Source: Streptococcus danieliae (GTDB lineage: Bacteria > Bacillota > Bacilli > Lactobacillales > Streptococcaceae). Taken from it: a stretch of DNA of 50,423 nucleotides. The notes beneath the pieces were generated by a model that was not told the origin of the DNA, made no database searches, and was given only the letters and a program-made list of their open reading frames with translations. The stretch covers positions 1 to 50,423 of the forward strand of contig NZ_JACBXX010000122.1 of the NCBI RefSeq assembly GCF_013415245.1, written 5' to 3'. This document shows, one piece after another, positions 31,230 through 40,687 of this stretch (position 1 is the first letter of the stretch; each line of letters begins with the position of its first letter). The translations under genes and the position numbers were made by a program.

Positions 31230-31258
31230 TTGTCATTTCCCCCATTTTAAGATAGAAT
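31230..31258 (+). promoter_or_regulatory. Promoter of GH25 lysozyme gene, predicted leaderless
   Basis: -35 TTGTCA (31230-31235), 17-base spacer, -10 TAGAAT (31253-31258). The ATG at 31266 begins 8 bases after the hexamer ends, so a start site 7-8 bases downstream falls on or beside the start codon. There is no Shine-Dalgarno. Confidence 0.65.
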
Positions 31259-31265
31259 GAACCTT

Positions 31266-32165
31266 ATGAGACAAAGGATTAAACCTATTTATATCGCAGT
31301 CTTTTTCAGTTTCATATTTATCAGTTTAATCGCTGGTCACACTCAAGTTCAATCTTTAAAAGCTGAGCAAGAAGCACTCCGTGCTGCAAAAGCCGCTGAG
31401 GAAAAAAACAACAACAGTAAAAAAGAAACAAAGAAGAAGAAGAAGAAGAAAAACACCACAACTGAGGCCGTCAATCTCCGTCCCATCGTAGACCTTTCTG
31501 GCTGGCAATTGCCTGAAGAAATTGACTATGATGCCATGGCTGAAGGCATTTCTGGCGCTATTATCCGGGTCCACAGTGGAGCCCAGGCCAAGAAAGAAAA
31601 TGCCGCCACCTACCTCAATGGAATTGACAAGTCCTACAAAAAACATATCGAAGAGTTCCAAAAACGCGACATTCCTGTAGCTGTTTACGCCTATGTCGCA
31701 GCTGGATCCATTAAAGAAATGCAAAAGGAAGCCGAGGAATTTTACCAGGCTTCTGCCAAATATAAACCAACCTACTACTGGCTCGACGTGGAAGAAAAAA
31801 CCATGTCCAATATGGACAAGGGTGTCGAAGCCTTTCGGGCTAAACTGCAGGAACTAGGGGCCAAGAATATTGGAATCTACATCGGAACCTATTTCATGGA
31901 GGAGCACAGCATCACCACTAATAGGTTTGATGCCGTTTGGTTCCCAACCTATGGAGTCGATTCCGGTTACTACAATGCGGCTCCTTTGACCGACATTGAA
32001 TACGATCTCCACCAGTACACCTCGCGTGGCTGGCTGCCTGGTTTTGATAAAGAGGTCGATTTAAACCAAATCTCCCCTCTTAAAAATACCGCTGAAGTTT
32101 ATAAAAAGTTATTCCAAAGGGACGCTGCCGATTACCAGCACCAAGATGTCCCCGCAACAGAATAA
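31266..32165 (+). CDS. Membrane-anchored GH25 lysozyme-like muramidase
   Basis: 299 residues. N-terminal membrane anchor or signal (about 7-23), a charged Glu/Ala/Lys linker with KKETKKKKKKKN (about 53-64), then a GH25 barrel: PIVDLSGWQ with the first catalytic Asp, AIIRVHSGAQ, VAVYAYV, the catalytic YYWLDVEEKT, IGIYIGTYF and VWFPTYG. Cleaves the MurNAc-GlcNAc bond in peptidoglycan. An in-frame ATG at 31257 overlaps the -10 box, so 31266 is preferred. No sorting signal is seen. Confidence 0.85.
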   Translation: MRQRIKPIYIAVFFSFIFISLIAGHTQVQSLKAEQEALRAAKAAEEKNNNSKKETKKKKKKKNTTTEAVNLRPIVDLSGWQLPEEIDYDAMAEGISGAIIRVHSGAQAKKENAATYLNGIDKSYKKHIEEFQKRDIPVAVYAYVAAGSIKEMQKEAEEFYQASAKYKPTYYWLDVEEKTMSNMDKGVEAFRAKLQELGAKNIGIYIGTYFMEEHSITTNRFDAVWFPTYGVDSGYYNAAPLTDIEYDLHQYTSRGWLPGFDKEVDLNQISPLKNTAEVYKKLFQRDAADYQHQDVPATE

Positions 32166-32171
32166 AAACCG

Positions 32172-32201
32172 GGCTGGGACAATCGTCTCAGCCTCTCTTT
32201 T
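32172..32201 (+). terminator. Terminator of the GH25 gene
   Basis: 9-bp stem GGCTGGGAC/GTCTCAGCC (32172-32180 with 32185-32193), one wobble, then TCTCTTTT. Confidence 0.7.
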
Positions 32202-32218
32202 ATGAAAAAAGGAACCCT

Positions 32219-32689
32219 ATGGCAAAGAAAAAAATTAAAAAAACCTTGGTTGAACAAATCTTAACCAAGGCTGGGATCGAACACCAGGCCCATCTTTTCA
32301 ATGGACTGGAAGGTCAAGTCACTGAGAACATTGATCCTAACCAAATTTTTAAAACCCTGGCCCTCAGGGGAGATAAGACTAGTCCTATTATCGGTGTGCT
32401 CTCCATTGAAGATCATCTGGCCGAGAAAAAACTGGCCAGCCTATCGGGCAATAAAAAAGTTCAGATGATTCCTCAAAAAGAACTCGAGCAAACGACCGGC
32501 TATGTCCACGGTGCCAACAGTCCAATCGGCATCCGCCAACGCCACAACTATCCCATCTATATCGATGATCGTGCACTGGACTTCCCAACCATCCTGGTTT
32601 CAGCAGGCGAGATCGGTCGTAGCGTCCAACTAGCCCCAAAAGACCTCGCGCAATTTCTAGGCGCAGACTTTGCAAATTTTCGTGAATAA
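32219..32689 (+). CDS. ybaK: Cys-tRNA(Pro) deacylase YbaK/EbsC
   Basis: 156 residues. YbaK/ProX-like fold with IFKTLALRGDK carrying the conserved Lys, and the C-terminal GHxNPIG-like segment YVHGANSPIGIR and ILVSAGEIGRSVQLAP. Hydrolyses mischarged Cys-tRNA(Pro). AAAGGAACCC precedes the ATG. Next to pgm-like and lysS in the same direction. Confidence 0.88.
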   Translation: MAKKKIKKTLVEQILTKAGIEHQAHLFNGLEGQVTENIDPNQIFKTLALRGDKTSPIIGVLSIEDHLAEKKLASLSGNKKVQMIPQKELEQTTGYVHGANSPIGIRQRHNYPIYIDDRALDFPTILVSAGEIGRSVQLAPKDLAQFLGADFANFRE

Positions 32690-32703
32690 GGAGAAGAAAG
32701 AAC

Positions 32704-33366
32704 ATGAAGTTATACTTTGTTCGTCATGGACGAACCGAATGGAATGAAGAAGGACGTTTTCAAGGAGCCAGTGGAGACTCTCCACTCTTAAGCCAGTCCA
32801 TTCAAGACATCGAGCTGTTGGGCAAGCATCTGCAAGACATCCAGTTCGACCGTATCTTCTCTAGTGACCTCCCCCGAGCTGTCCAGACAAGCCAAATTAT
32901 TCAAAGCCAAAGTCTCCATCCCGTTGAGATTGAACTACAAGAATCGCTCCGAGAATGGCAATTGGGGCGCCTGGAAGGTCAAAAAATCACCCTCATGGAA
33001 GCCATCTATCCCCAACAAATGCGGGCCTTCAGACACAATCTCTCCCTTTTTAATTGCAGGATGTTTGAGGCTGAATCGGTTTATCAAACCACACAACGGG
33101 TACGGGAACTCGTGCAAAGTCTTCAAAATCAACCCTACGAACATGTACTCTTTATCGGCCACGGGGCCAATCTAGTTGCCTCCTTGCGGACACTGCTAGG
33201 AGCCAAACCTGCCCTCATTCGCGATTGGGGTGGCCTCGCAAATGCTAGCCTGACCATCTTGGAAACCGATGATTTCAGAGATTTCCAACTCCTAAGTTGG
33301 AACGATATCAGCTTTTTGGATTCTGCGAAAGTCCAACCTGCCTACTCACAACCCCTACAATTGTGA
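32704..33366 (+). CDS. Histidine phosphatase family protein (phosphoglycerate mutase-like)
   Basis: 220 residues. Phosphohistidine motif VRHGRTEWNEEGRFQG at the N-terminus, SSDLPRAVQT, and the second catalytic His in VLFIGHGANLVASL. Family includes phosphatases and cofactor-dependent mutases; lack of a mutase-specific context makes a phosphatase more likely. 14 bases after ybaK; probably co-transcribed. Confidence 0.88.
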   Translation: MKLYFVRHGRTEWNEEGRFQGASGDSPLLSQSIQDIELLGKHLQDIQFDRIFSSDLPRAVQTSQIIQSQSLHPVEIELQESLREWQLGRLEGQKITLMEAIYPQQMRAFRHNLSLFNCRMFEAESVYQTTQRVRELVQSLQNQPYEHVLFIGHGANLVASLRTLLGAKPALIRDWGGLANASLTILETDDFRDFQLLSWNDISFLDSAKVQPAYSQPLQL

Positions 33367-33372
33367 TAAAAT
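33364..33372 (+). promoter_or_regulatory. Extended -10 promoter of lysS
   Basis: TGATAAAAT overlapping the stop codon of the phosphatase gene, with the lysS ATG 35 bases later. No convincing -35. Confidence 0.5.
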
Positions 33373-33374
33373 AA

Positions 33375-34898
<1,524 letters not shown>

Positions 34899-34924
34899 GA
34901 TTCCTTAGATATAAAAACTGACAG

Positions 34925-34956
34925 CTTCTCTTGGATGATTCCAAGGGAAGTTTTTT
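34925..34956 (+). terminator. Terminator of lysS
   Basis: 10-bp stem CTTCTCTTGG/CCAAGGGAAG (34925-34934 with 34941-34950), one wobble, then TTTTTT. Confidence 0.85.
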
Positions 34957-34957
34957 A

Positions 34958-35230
34958 GGTTTTCTGAGTCTCATACCTCGTTCAAATCAAGATCGAAATA
35001 CTCGCGGGAAACAGGAGCTAAAACATGGCCTTAAAGAGCTTCACCATCTTAATCTACACGCTAATGAACCTTTCATCAAAACTCTAAAAACCTAGGTCGC
35101 TTATCCCAATAAAGATCTAACAAGGCTTTATCAATACGCTGAAAAGATAAAGATTGTAAAGCAAACACTTGAGGTACTACCTAGCACTCTATACAAAAAC
35201 CGAACTCCTCAGAACCAGTATATTTTCTAG
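34958..35230 (+). pseudogene. Degenerate coding remnant, possibly C-terminus of an AbiEi-type antitoxin
   Basis: One frame reads a protein-like sequence with a single internal TAG at 35093-35095: ELKHGLKELHHLNLHANEPF upstream and DLTRLYQYAEKIKIVKQTLE downstream. The last part recalls the C-terminal YAEK...EVL segment of AbiEi-family antitoxins, but this is a weak resemblance from memory. No start codon or upstream domain is present, and the end runs into a terminator hairpin. It fills most of the otherwise empty stretch between lysS and the reductase gene. Confidence 0.3.
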
Positions 35231-35248
35231 CTGAGGGGTTCGGTTTTT
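35195..35248. terminator. Bidirectional terminator
   Basis: 15-bp stem AACCGAACTCCTCAG/CTGAGGGGTTCGGTT (35198-35212 with 35231-35245), one wobble, with T-runs on both strands. It separates the plus-strand lysS region from the end of the minus-strand reductase gene. Confidence 0.85.
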
Positions 35249-35298
35249 TTGATTATTGCTAAGTAAACATGAAGATTCTAGAACCAGCTAGCCTTCCC

Positions 35299-35835
35299 CT
35301 ATTTCCCAACCTTCCGATAGCGTAACATGGCAATACCATCGGTGACGGTTGATTCAATCAACTTGAGGGGAATCTCCGGAAGTTCTGCCGCAAACAAGCG
35401 TCGGCCTTTTCCAAGAATCACAGGGACCAGGCCTAAGATGTACTCGGTCAGCAGGTCTTCCGCAATAAGACTGTCAGCGATTTGGGCACCGCCGAAAAGC
35501 CAGATTGGTCCTCCTTCCTGACTCAACAGCTCCTTAACAGTACCTACAAGGTCGGGGGTGAAATGAAGATTCCCCCTTTTCTCCTCAGGTCCCCGCCGGG
35601 CGATCAGAAACTGCTTCTCCTGCGCTCCTGGGATGTCATCCAAGCCCAATTCCAGAAAAGACCGATGACCGATTACAACCGTGTCGCAGTTTTCAAAAAA
35701 AGCAGGATTATCAAACTGCAAGTCCGTATTAGGCATGGAGTCTGCTGGGGCCTGAATCCAGTCGTAGGATCCGTCCTCACGCGCCACATAACCATCCAAA
35801 CTTACCGCTAAATTTAAGATTAATTCTCGTTTCAT
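35299..35835 (-). CDS. Dihydrofolate reductase-like / RibD C-terminal domain protein
   Basis: 178 residues. RibD_C/DHFR-like fold: LILNLAVSLDGYVAREDGSYDW, then VVIGHRSFLE, PIWLFGGAQIADSL and LVPVILGKGRRLF. Family members (YyaP/YwjB type) are NADPH-binding reductases of unknown substrate. The second of two adjacent ATGs (35835) gives better spacing to GGAG. It begins directly at the stop of the ABC permease gene, so it belongs to the same operon. Confidence 0.8.
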   Translation of the reverse strand: MKRELILNLAVSLDGYVAREDGSYDWIQAPADSMPNTDLQFDNPAFFENCDTVVIGHRSFLELGLDDIPGAQEKQFLIARRGPEEKRGNLHFTPDLVGTVKELLSQEGGPIWLFGGAQIADSLIAEDLLTEYILGLVPVILGKGRRLFAAELPEIPLKLIESTVTDGIAMLRYRKVGK

Positions 35836-35838
35836 CAT

Positions 35839-38295
35839 CTACTCCAAAGATTTCAAGGCATCCAACATCGGGATGTTTTTTAATTTTTTTAAAATAAAGA
35901 AATAAAGACCTGTTAGCACCAAAATAAGGAGAATCAGGGGTAAAAGGTAGGGTGTGAGGCCCATGTCCCTGTTAAAGACCAGGGCTGGAGGGGCAATTTG
36001 CTTGAGCAAAAAGGCATGTAGGAAATAACCAGCCCCTAAACCCAGACAGGCGCCTAGGCCAGTCAAATACAGTAATTCCCTATAGAGCAGTCCCTGCAGT
36101 TCACCAAGATAAAAACCCAGTACCTTCATAGTCGCCAACTCTCGCATGCGTTCATGCAGATTCAGCAGGGTCAGGGTGACCAAGATGGTCACAACCAAAC
36201 CCAAGGATAAAAAGGACACCAAATACATGGTCTGATTGAGAGATTGAGCCGTATCCCGGAAGAAAGATTCCAGAAGGGCTGTCTCTTCCAGTCTCAGAGT
36301 ACTGCTGTCCTTGAGGGCAGCCTCTCTAAAGGCTACCTCCTGCCCCACTGGCATTTGCCACAGTTGGGCATTAGCTGCTGCACCCGGCATCTGAGCCACA
36401 GACAAGTACACGCTATAGCCTACATACTGCTCGGCAATTCCCCCAACCTGCCAAGTTTCCCCAGCCAAGCGCACCTGGTCTCCAGGAGAAACCTGCAGGG
36501 CCTCAGCCAAGGGCTGACTCAAAACGACCCCCACCTGATCCAAATCTAAGAGCTGACCACTTTGCCAATCAGCTAACCGAATCAAATCCGACCACTTCTG
36601 ACCTGGAAGCTGGGTGAAAATTTGTAGGCGACCACTGGTCTGAGCCAGTTCTAGCTCTTCTTCCTGGTAGTATAAACCAACCGACTGCCCTTGCTTATAG
36701 TGGAAAGGCTGATCCTTCCGATGAACCAGCAACGCATCATAGTTCCAGACTTGATGAAACTGCTTCTCCGCCACGCTACCAATCGAAACCTGCAAGCCCA
36801 AGGCCGCAACCAGGAGGGCAACCGAGCCCAAGACCCCAAAAACGGTCATGACCATTCGCTGCTTGGAGCGAAAGAGATTACGCACGAGAAGTTTCTGGTT
36901 AAACCGTAAACGCGACCAGAAGCTAGGCAACCCTTCCAGGAAAATCCGTTTCCCCTTGGCCGGTGGTTTGGGTCTCAATAATTGACTGGTTGGCTGCTGT
37001 AAATCAGATCCTAGTAACCCCACTAAAGGAAAGAGGACAACCAGGCTGCCCAAACCAAGAGACCAAAGGAAGGGAGGCCAGGACAGACTTTGCTCAATTG
37101 CTCCAAAGACTGTCCTTTTTAACAAGATTCCCTGGATCATCGGAGCTAAGAGACCAACCCCAAGCAGACCGCCCAGACCAGCCCCTAAGAAGGCCAGAAG
37201 TAGGCCGTAGCTAAGAAACCTGAATACCAAGGCCAAAGGCCCATACCCCAAGGCTGACAACAAGCCCAGATTCTGCCGTTCATCCTGAACAAAGGCCAAC
37301 AGATTGGTTAAGGCTACCAAGAGCGTCACTCCGTAAAAAATCGGTGGAATCCACTGGGCCACCTTTTTTAGACTGGCAATACTGGTGTCCAGATAGGTGT
37401 AGCTCGAGGAGCCTGGAAATTCCCCCTCCTCCATAACTGCAAAGAGCTCCTGGCTCTCTAGACGTGCCAGCCCTTCCCGATACTCCTTCAAGGCCCGCTC
37501 CCCTGCTGCCAAGTTTGCCCGCTCGGAAGCAGATAAATAAGCCAGCTGCTCCCGGGCTTGCTGGAGTGCAGCTTCCTGACGCTTCAAGTCCTCCCTGGCA
37601 GCCTTCCGGCTCTGCTCAGCTTGGCCCGCAACCACGGATTCCAAACGCTCCAAGTCCTTTTGCTCTGGATTGGACCATCGGAAATAGGCTAGATTCTCTT
37701 TTTGATTTTGAAAAAAAGTTGCAGGAACAAAGCCATACAAATCGACCTTCCCCTGGCCTAAAAGGCTAGATCCAAAATCTTCGGCCGCAATCAACTGGCT
37801 CGACCGGGCTAGACCAGTCACCACTAGACGCCGGCTTTTACCCTGATAATCAAATTCCAGATCCTGACCCTGCTGAAACTCTCCTGAAGCAAGCTGGCCC
37901 AGTAGGATTTCCGAATTTAAACTGGGCAGCTGGCCTTGCAGATCCCAAACCTGGGCCAGTTGATGGGGCAAGGAAAAGAGGCGGAGCACGCGCCCATCCT
38001 GCAAGCGAACATCTTGGAGAAAGGCAAATTCAACCGCTGCCTGCTGATGCTTGGCTTCCTGACGTAGGAGCAGCTCCTGCTCCCGGCTAAAACCAAGTTT
38101 GCCCAAAATACTGACTTGGGGGAGAGCTTGTTGCTTCTTAAAGGTCGACAACCAGGTTTCCAAATTGGGTCCCGCCAACTGGAGCCCGACCAACACAAAG
38201 GCAGACAGGGTTAATAAACTGAGCAAGGCTAAAAAGCGACTCCAACTGGCTTGGAAGGTTCGCAACAGACTTAGCCAATAGGTCTTTTTTAGCAT
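35839..38295 (-). CDS. FtsX-like ABC transporter permease
   Basis: 818 residues. First membrane segment at about 17-40, a large extracellular domain with a coiled-coil (about 228-290, QEAALQQAREQLAYL), three membrane helices at about 325-440 (first FtsX domain), another near 480-500, a second extracellular domain, and a C-terminal FtsX domain (about 695-805). This is the MacB/LolCDE-type exporter or mechanotransmission layout. Substrate unknown: peptide or envelope lipid handling is possible. Paired with the ATPase gene one base upstream. Confidence 0.85.
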   Translation of the reverse strand: MLKKTYWLSLLRTFQASWSRFLALLSLLTLSAFVLVGLQLAGPNLETWLSTFKKQQALPQVSILGKLGFSREQELLLRQEAKHQQAAVEFAFLQDVRLQDGRVLRLFSLPHQLAQVWDLQGQLPSLNSEILLGQLASGEFQQGQDLEFDYQGKSRRLVVTGLARSSQLIAAEDFGSSLLGQGKVDLYGFVPATFFQNQKENLAYFRWSNPEQKDLERLESVVAGQAEQSRKAAREDLKRQEAALQQAREQLAYLSASERANLAAGERALKEYREGLARLESQELFAVMEEGEFPGSSSYTYLDTSIASLKKVAQWIPPIFYGVTLLVALTNLLAFVQDERQNLGLLSALGYGPLALVFRFLSYGLLLAFLGAGLGGLLGVGLLAPMIQGILLKRTVFGAIEQSLSWPPFLWSLGLGSLVVLFPLVGLLGSDLQQPTSQLLRPKPPAKGKRIFLEGLPSFWSRLRFNQKLLVRNLFRSKQRMVMTVFGVLGSVALLVAALGLQVSIGSVAEKQFHQVWNYDALLVHRKDQPFHYKQGQSVGLYYQEEELELAQTSGRLQIFTQLPGQKWSDLIRLADWQSGQLLDLDQVGVVLSQPLAEALQVSPGDQVRLAGETWQVGGIAEQYVGYSVYLSVAQMPGAAANAQLWQMPVGQEVAFREAALKDSSTLRLEETALLESFFRDTAQSLNQTMYLVSFLSLGLVVTILVTLTLLNLHERMRELATMKVLGFYLGELQGLLYRELLYLTGLGACLGLGAGYFLHAFLLKQIAPPALVFNRDMGLTPYLLPLILLILVLTGLYFFILKKLKNIPMLDALKSLE

Positions 38296-38296
38296 T

Positions 38297-38998
38297 CTAG
38301 TACTCCAATTCTTCTACAGGAAGGGGCTTTTCCTGAAGCTTGACAGCCTTAATCTGGGCATCCTGCATGTGAATTACCCGGTCTGCTATCTGGGCTAGGG
38401 CTGCATTGTGGGTAACAATAATCACGGTCCGACCCTCCTGCTGGGTCAAGTGACGCAAAAGTCCCAAAATCTGTTTCCCCGTCTTGTAGTCCAGGGCACC
38501 AGTAGGCTCATCGCACAAGAGGAGCTTGGGCTTTTTAGCCAAGGCGCGTGCGATTGCCACCCGCTGCTGCTCCCCACCCGACAGTTGCGCTGGAAAATGA
38601 TTCTGGCGCCCTTCCAAGCCCACACTGACCAAGGTACTCTGGGCATCCAAGGCATCCGCAACCAATTCGGTCGCCAATTCGACATTTTCCAAGGCTGTCA
38701 AATTACCGACTAGATTATAAAACTGAAAGACAAAGCCAACAGCTGTCCTCCGATACTGCAGACGATCTTGTTCAGAAAAAGTGACTAAATCTCGTCCAGC
38801 AACCCAGAGTTCTCCCTGATCCGGAGAATCCATACCACCTAACAAGTTCAAAAGCGTCGACTTGCCCGCTCCCGACGCTCCGAGAATGACCACTAACTCT
38901 CCCTCTTCGATCTGAAAGGACAAATCCCGATTGGCCACAACAGTCACTTCTCCGGTGCCATACGTTTTCCAACACGATTTTGCTTCAATATAGGCCAT
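38297..38998 (-). CDS. ABC transporter ATP-binding protein (MacB/LolD type)
   Basis: 233 residues. Walker [15 protein letters not shown]-loop [10 protein letters not shown], signature [15 protein letters not shown], Walker [13 protein letters not shown] and H-loop [11 protein letters not shown]. Partner of the FtsX-like permease that follows. GAGGAG precedes the ATG. No regulator or two-component system lies beside it. Confidence 0.92.
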   Translation of the reverse strand: MAYIEAKSCWKTYGTGEVTVVANRDLSFQIEEGELVVILGASGAGKSTLLNLLGGMDSPDQGELWVAGRDLVTFSEQDRLQYRRTAVGFVFQFYNLVGNLTALENVELATELVADALDAQSTLVSVGLEGRQNHFPAQLSGGEQQRVAIARALAKKPKLLLCDEPTGALDYKTGKQILGLLRHLTQQEGRTVIIVTHNAALAQIADRVIHMQDAQIKAVKLQEKPLPVEELEY

Positions 38999-39060
38999 CT
39001 CATGCTCCTCTTACTCATGCTACTTCCAGTTGAAAATTAAATACGCAAATTCCTAGCTCT

Positions 39061-39066
39061 ATTATA
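39061..39066 (-). promoter_or_regulatory. -10 box of the ABC transporter operon
   Basis: TATAAT on the minus strand about 62 bases before the ATPase ATG. Preceded by GGG, and no clear -35. Confidence 0.45.
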
Positions 39067-39113
39067 CCCCATCTTAGCAGGGAACTGGCATCCAAGAGAA
39101 GACCCTTTTAGAC

Positions 39114-39143
39114 CTCAAAAAGCTCCCTATGCAAGGAGCTTTT
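39114..39143 (-). terminator. Terminator of corA
   Basis: Stem AAAAGCTCC/GGAGCTTTT (39117-39125 with 39135-39143) with a T-run on the minus strand, about 20 bases after the corA stop. Confidence 0.8.
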
Positions 39144-39162
39144 GAAAATTTTCAAAAAGTAT

Positions 39163-40074
39163 TTATCGGCGATTCATAATAGAACGCAAGAGACGCGCCA
39201 ATACCAACCACAGAACTAGAAAGGCTAACAGAAGCCAAATCCAAGCGAGCGGCTCCTCGGCCCAGGGCAGAGGAACATTCATCCCAAAAAAGCCTGTAAT
39301 TAGCGACAGGACGGCCAACAGAATCGAGATAATATTCAGACTAGTTAGGTTCTCATTAAGCGTATTATTCAGGATGGTATCATAAGCACCCGATAATTGT
39401 TGCAACACCTGAGACTCCAACTGACTCATGGCCAACAACTGTTGAGCCTCAATCAGGGCATCCTCCAACTCCTCAAGTTCTTGACTGGTCAGTCGACTCA
39501 TCCGTGGGTGTTTCCGAAACTGCTCCAAAACCAAGACATTTTGATTGCTGGCTGTTAGCAAATAGACCAGACCTGTCTCTAAATCGGACAGTTCTAGCAA
39601 AAGACCTTTGGTGGTTTGTTTGCGTAAGCGGCTGTTGACCCGATCCTTCTCTCGATCAATTTCGTCTAAAATAGGGAAGTATTCCTGAATCACCAGGTTC
39701 AAAATCAAGAATAAAAACTGATAGCTGCTGGTGATTTTGGAATAAGGCAGGTGCTGATGAATCCGATCAATCAGGTAATAATTCTGTTCATTAACAATGG
39801 TAATAACCTGATTTCCCTGGACAATCAGCGTAATCGGAGTTGTCTCATAATGATTATCTTCCTTGATTGGATCCAGAGCATTAAAAATAAGCAATAGACG
39901 ATCCGCCTCAGCCTCGTATTCAATATGAGCCCGTTCGTTCTTATCCAAGGCATATTCCATCAATTCAGTATCCAGCTGATAATCCTCTAGCTCTTGACGA
40001 TTCAAGGGTCCCCGATCCGACCGGACAACGATCCAACTGTATCCTAATTCTTTGCCAAACTGTTCTTCAATCAT
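39163..40074 (-). CDS. corA: CorA-family magnesium/divalent cation transporter
   Basis: 303 residues. Mostly helical cytoplasmic domain and two C-terminal membrane helices separated by the GFFGMNVPLPW motif, whose GMN triad forms the selectivity filter; the protein ends with basic IMNRR. Transports Mg2+ or related divalent cations. The start at 40074 has AAAGGGGAAGG upstream; longer in-frame starts lie in or before the -10 box. Confidence 0.9.
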   Translation of the reverse strand: MIEEQFGKELGYSWIVVRSDRGPLNRQELEDYQLDTELMEYALDKNERAHIEYEAEADRLLLIFNALDPIKEDNHYETTPITLIVQGNQVITIVNEQNYYLIDRIHQHLPYSKITSSYQFLFLILNLVIQEYFPILDEIDREKDRVNSRLRKQTTKGLLLELSDLETGLVYLLTASNQNVLVLEQFRKHPRMSRLTSQELEELEDALIEAQQLLAMSQLESQVLQQLSGAYDTILNNTLNENLTSLNIISILLAVLSLITGFFGMNVPLPWAEEPLAWIWLLLAFLVLWLVLARLLRSIMNRR

Positions 40075-40099
40075 AGCCTTCCCCTTTTCTACTTGCTCC

Positions 40100-40108
40100 A
40101 TTATACCA
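40100..40108 (-). promoter_or_regulatory. Extended -10 promoter of corA
   Basis: TGGTATAAT on the minus strand, 25 bases before the corA ATG. Confidence 0.55.
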
Positions 40109-40142
40109 TTTGTCGATGGACGCAAGCATCCAAACAAAAATC

Positions 40143-40630
40143 GGATTTATAATTTCTATAGTGGGTAAACAACCTAAAATAGAGATTATGGGGCCTTTTC
40201 AGGTACAAAAAAGTCCCACATGATCTACAATGAATAGCGACGAAACCAAACTTGAAGTCACTACCAAAGATAATGAACTGGGATGAGTACTCCTTGCTTT
40301 AAACACTAAAGGACAAAGGGAACAGGTAGCCCTCTCTCGACTTGCTCTCTGATAGAATTCGCCCACACCCGATGGAACTCTCTAAAGATTCCAAACCACC
40401 GAGCTTGGAATCGGGGGATGAAAAAGGTTTGGGGAACCTTGACACCCGAGCCAAGAAAGGAAAAAGCGAGATTGGTTACCGAATAAGGCATGGAACTCGT
40501 CAGAGGTCGCTGCCGTCCTCTACCACAGGGAAAGCATCCCATATGAATTAGAAGGAAGCCGTTTTCAGGCTCTATTGTAAAAGCTATTCGTCGATTGAAA
40601 ATTTCCAGCCACTACAGTTGACAAAAAAAT
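40143..40630 (+). mobile_element. Decayed ISL3-family element, both ends kept, transposase lost
   Basis: The left 100 bases (ATTTATAATTTCTATAGTGG onward, including GTCCCACATGATCTACAATG at 40216) match 50228-50335, the left end of the right-edge ISL3. The right part (about 40505-40629, ending in ACTACAGTTGACAAA) matches window positions 1-108. Only about 260 bases lie between, with no recognisable transposase; one minus-strand frame of 78 codons there is not convincing. No clear target duplication was found. Confidence 0.75.
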
Positions 40631-40670
40631 CAAAAATCCAGAAGCTGTTCGACTCCTGGATTTTTGATTT
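40623..40670. terminator. Bidirectional terminator, end of thrS
   Basis: Perfect 15-bp stem AAATCAAAAATCCAG/CTGGATTTTTGATTT (40627-40641 with 40656-40670) with a T-run on the minus strand, 17 bases after the thrS stop. Confidence 0.85.
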
Positions 40671-40687
40671 TAGATTAAATGTCTGAC

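Noticed and set aside
40306-40542. 78-codon minus-strand frame inside the ISL3 relic
   Set aside because: No start signal, no recognised domain, and it lies in mobile-element debris; the opposite strand is equally open.
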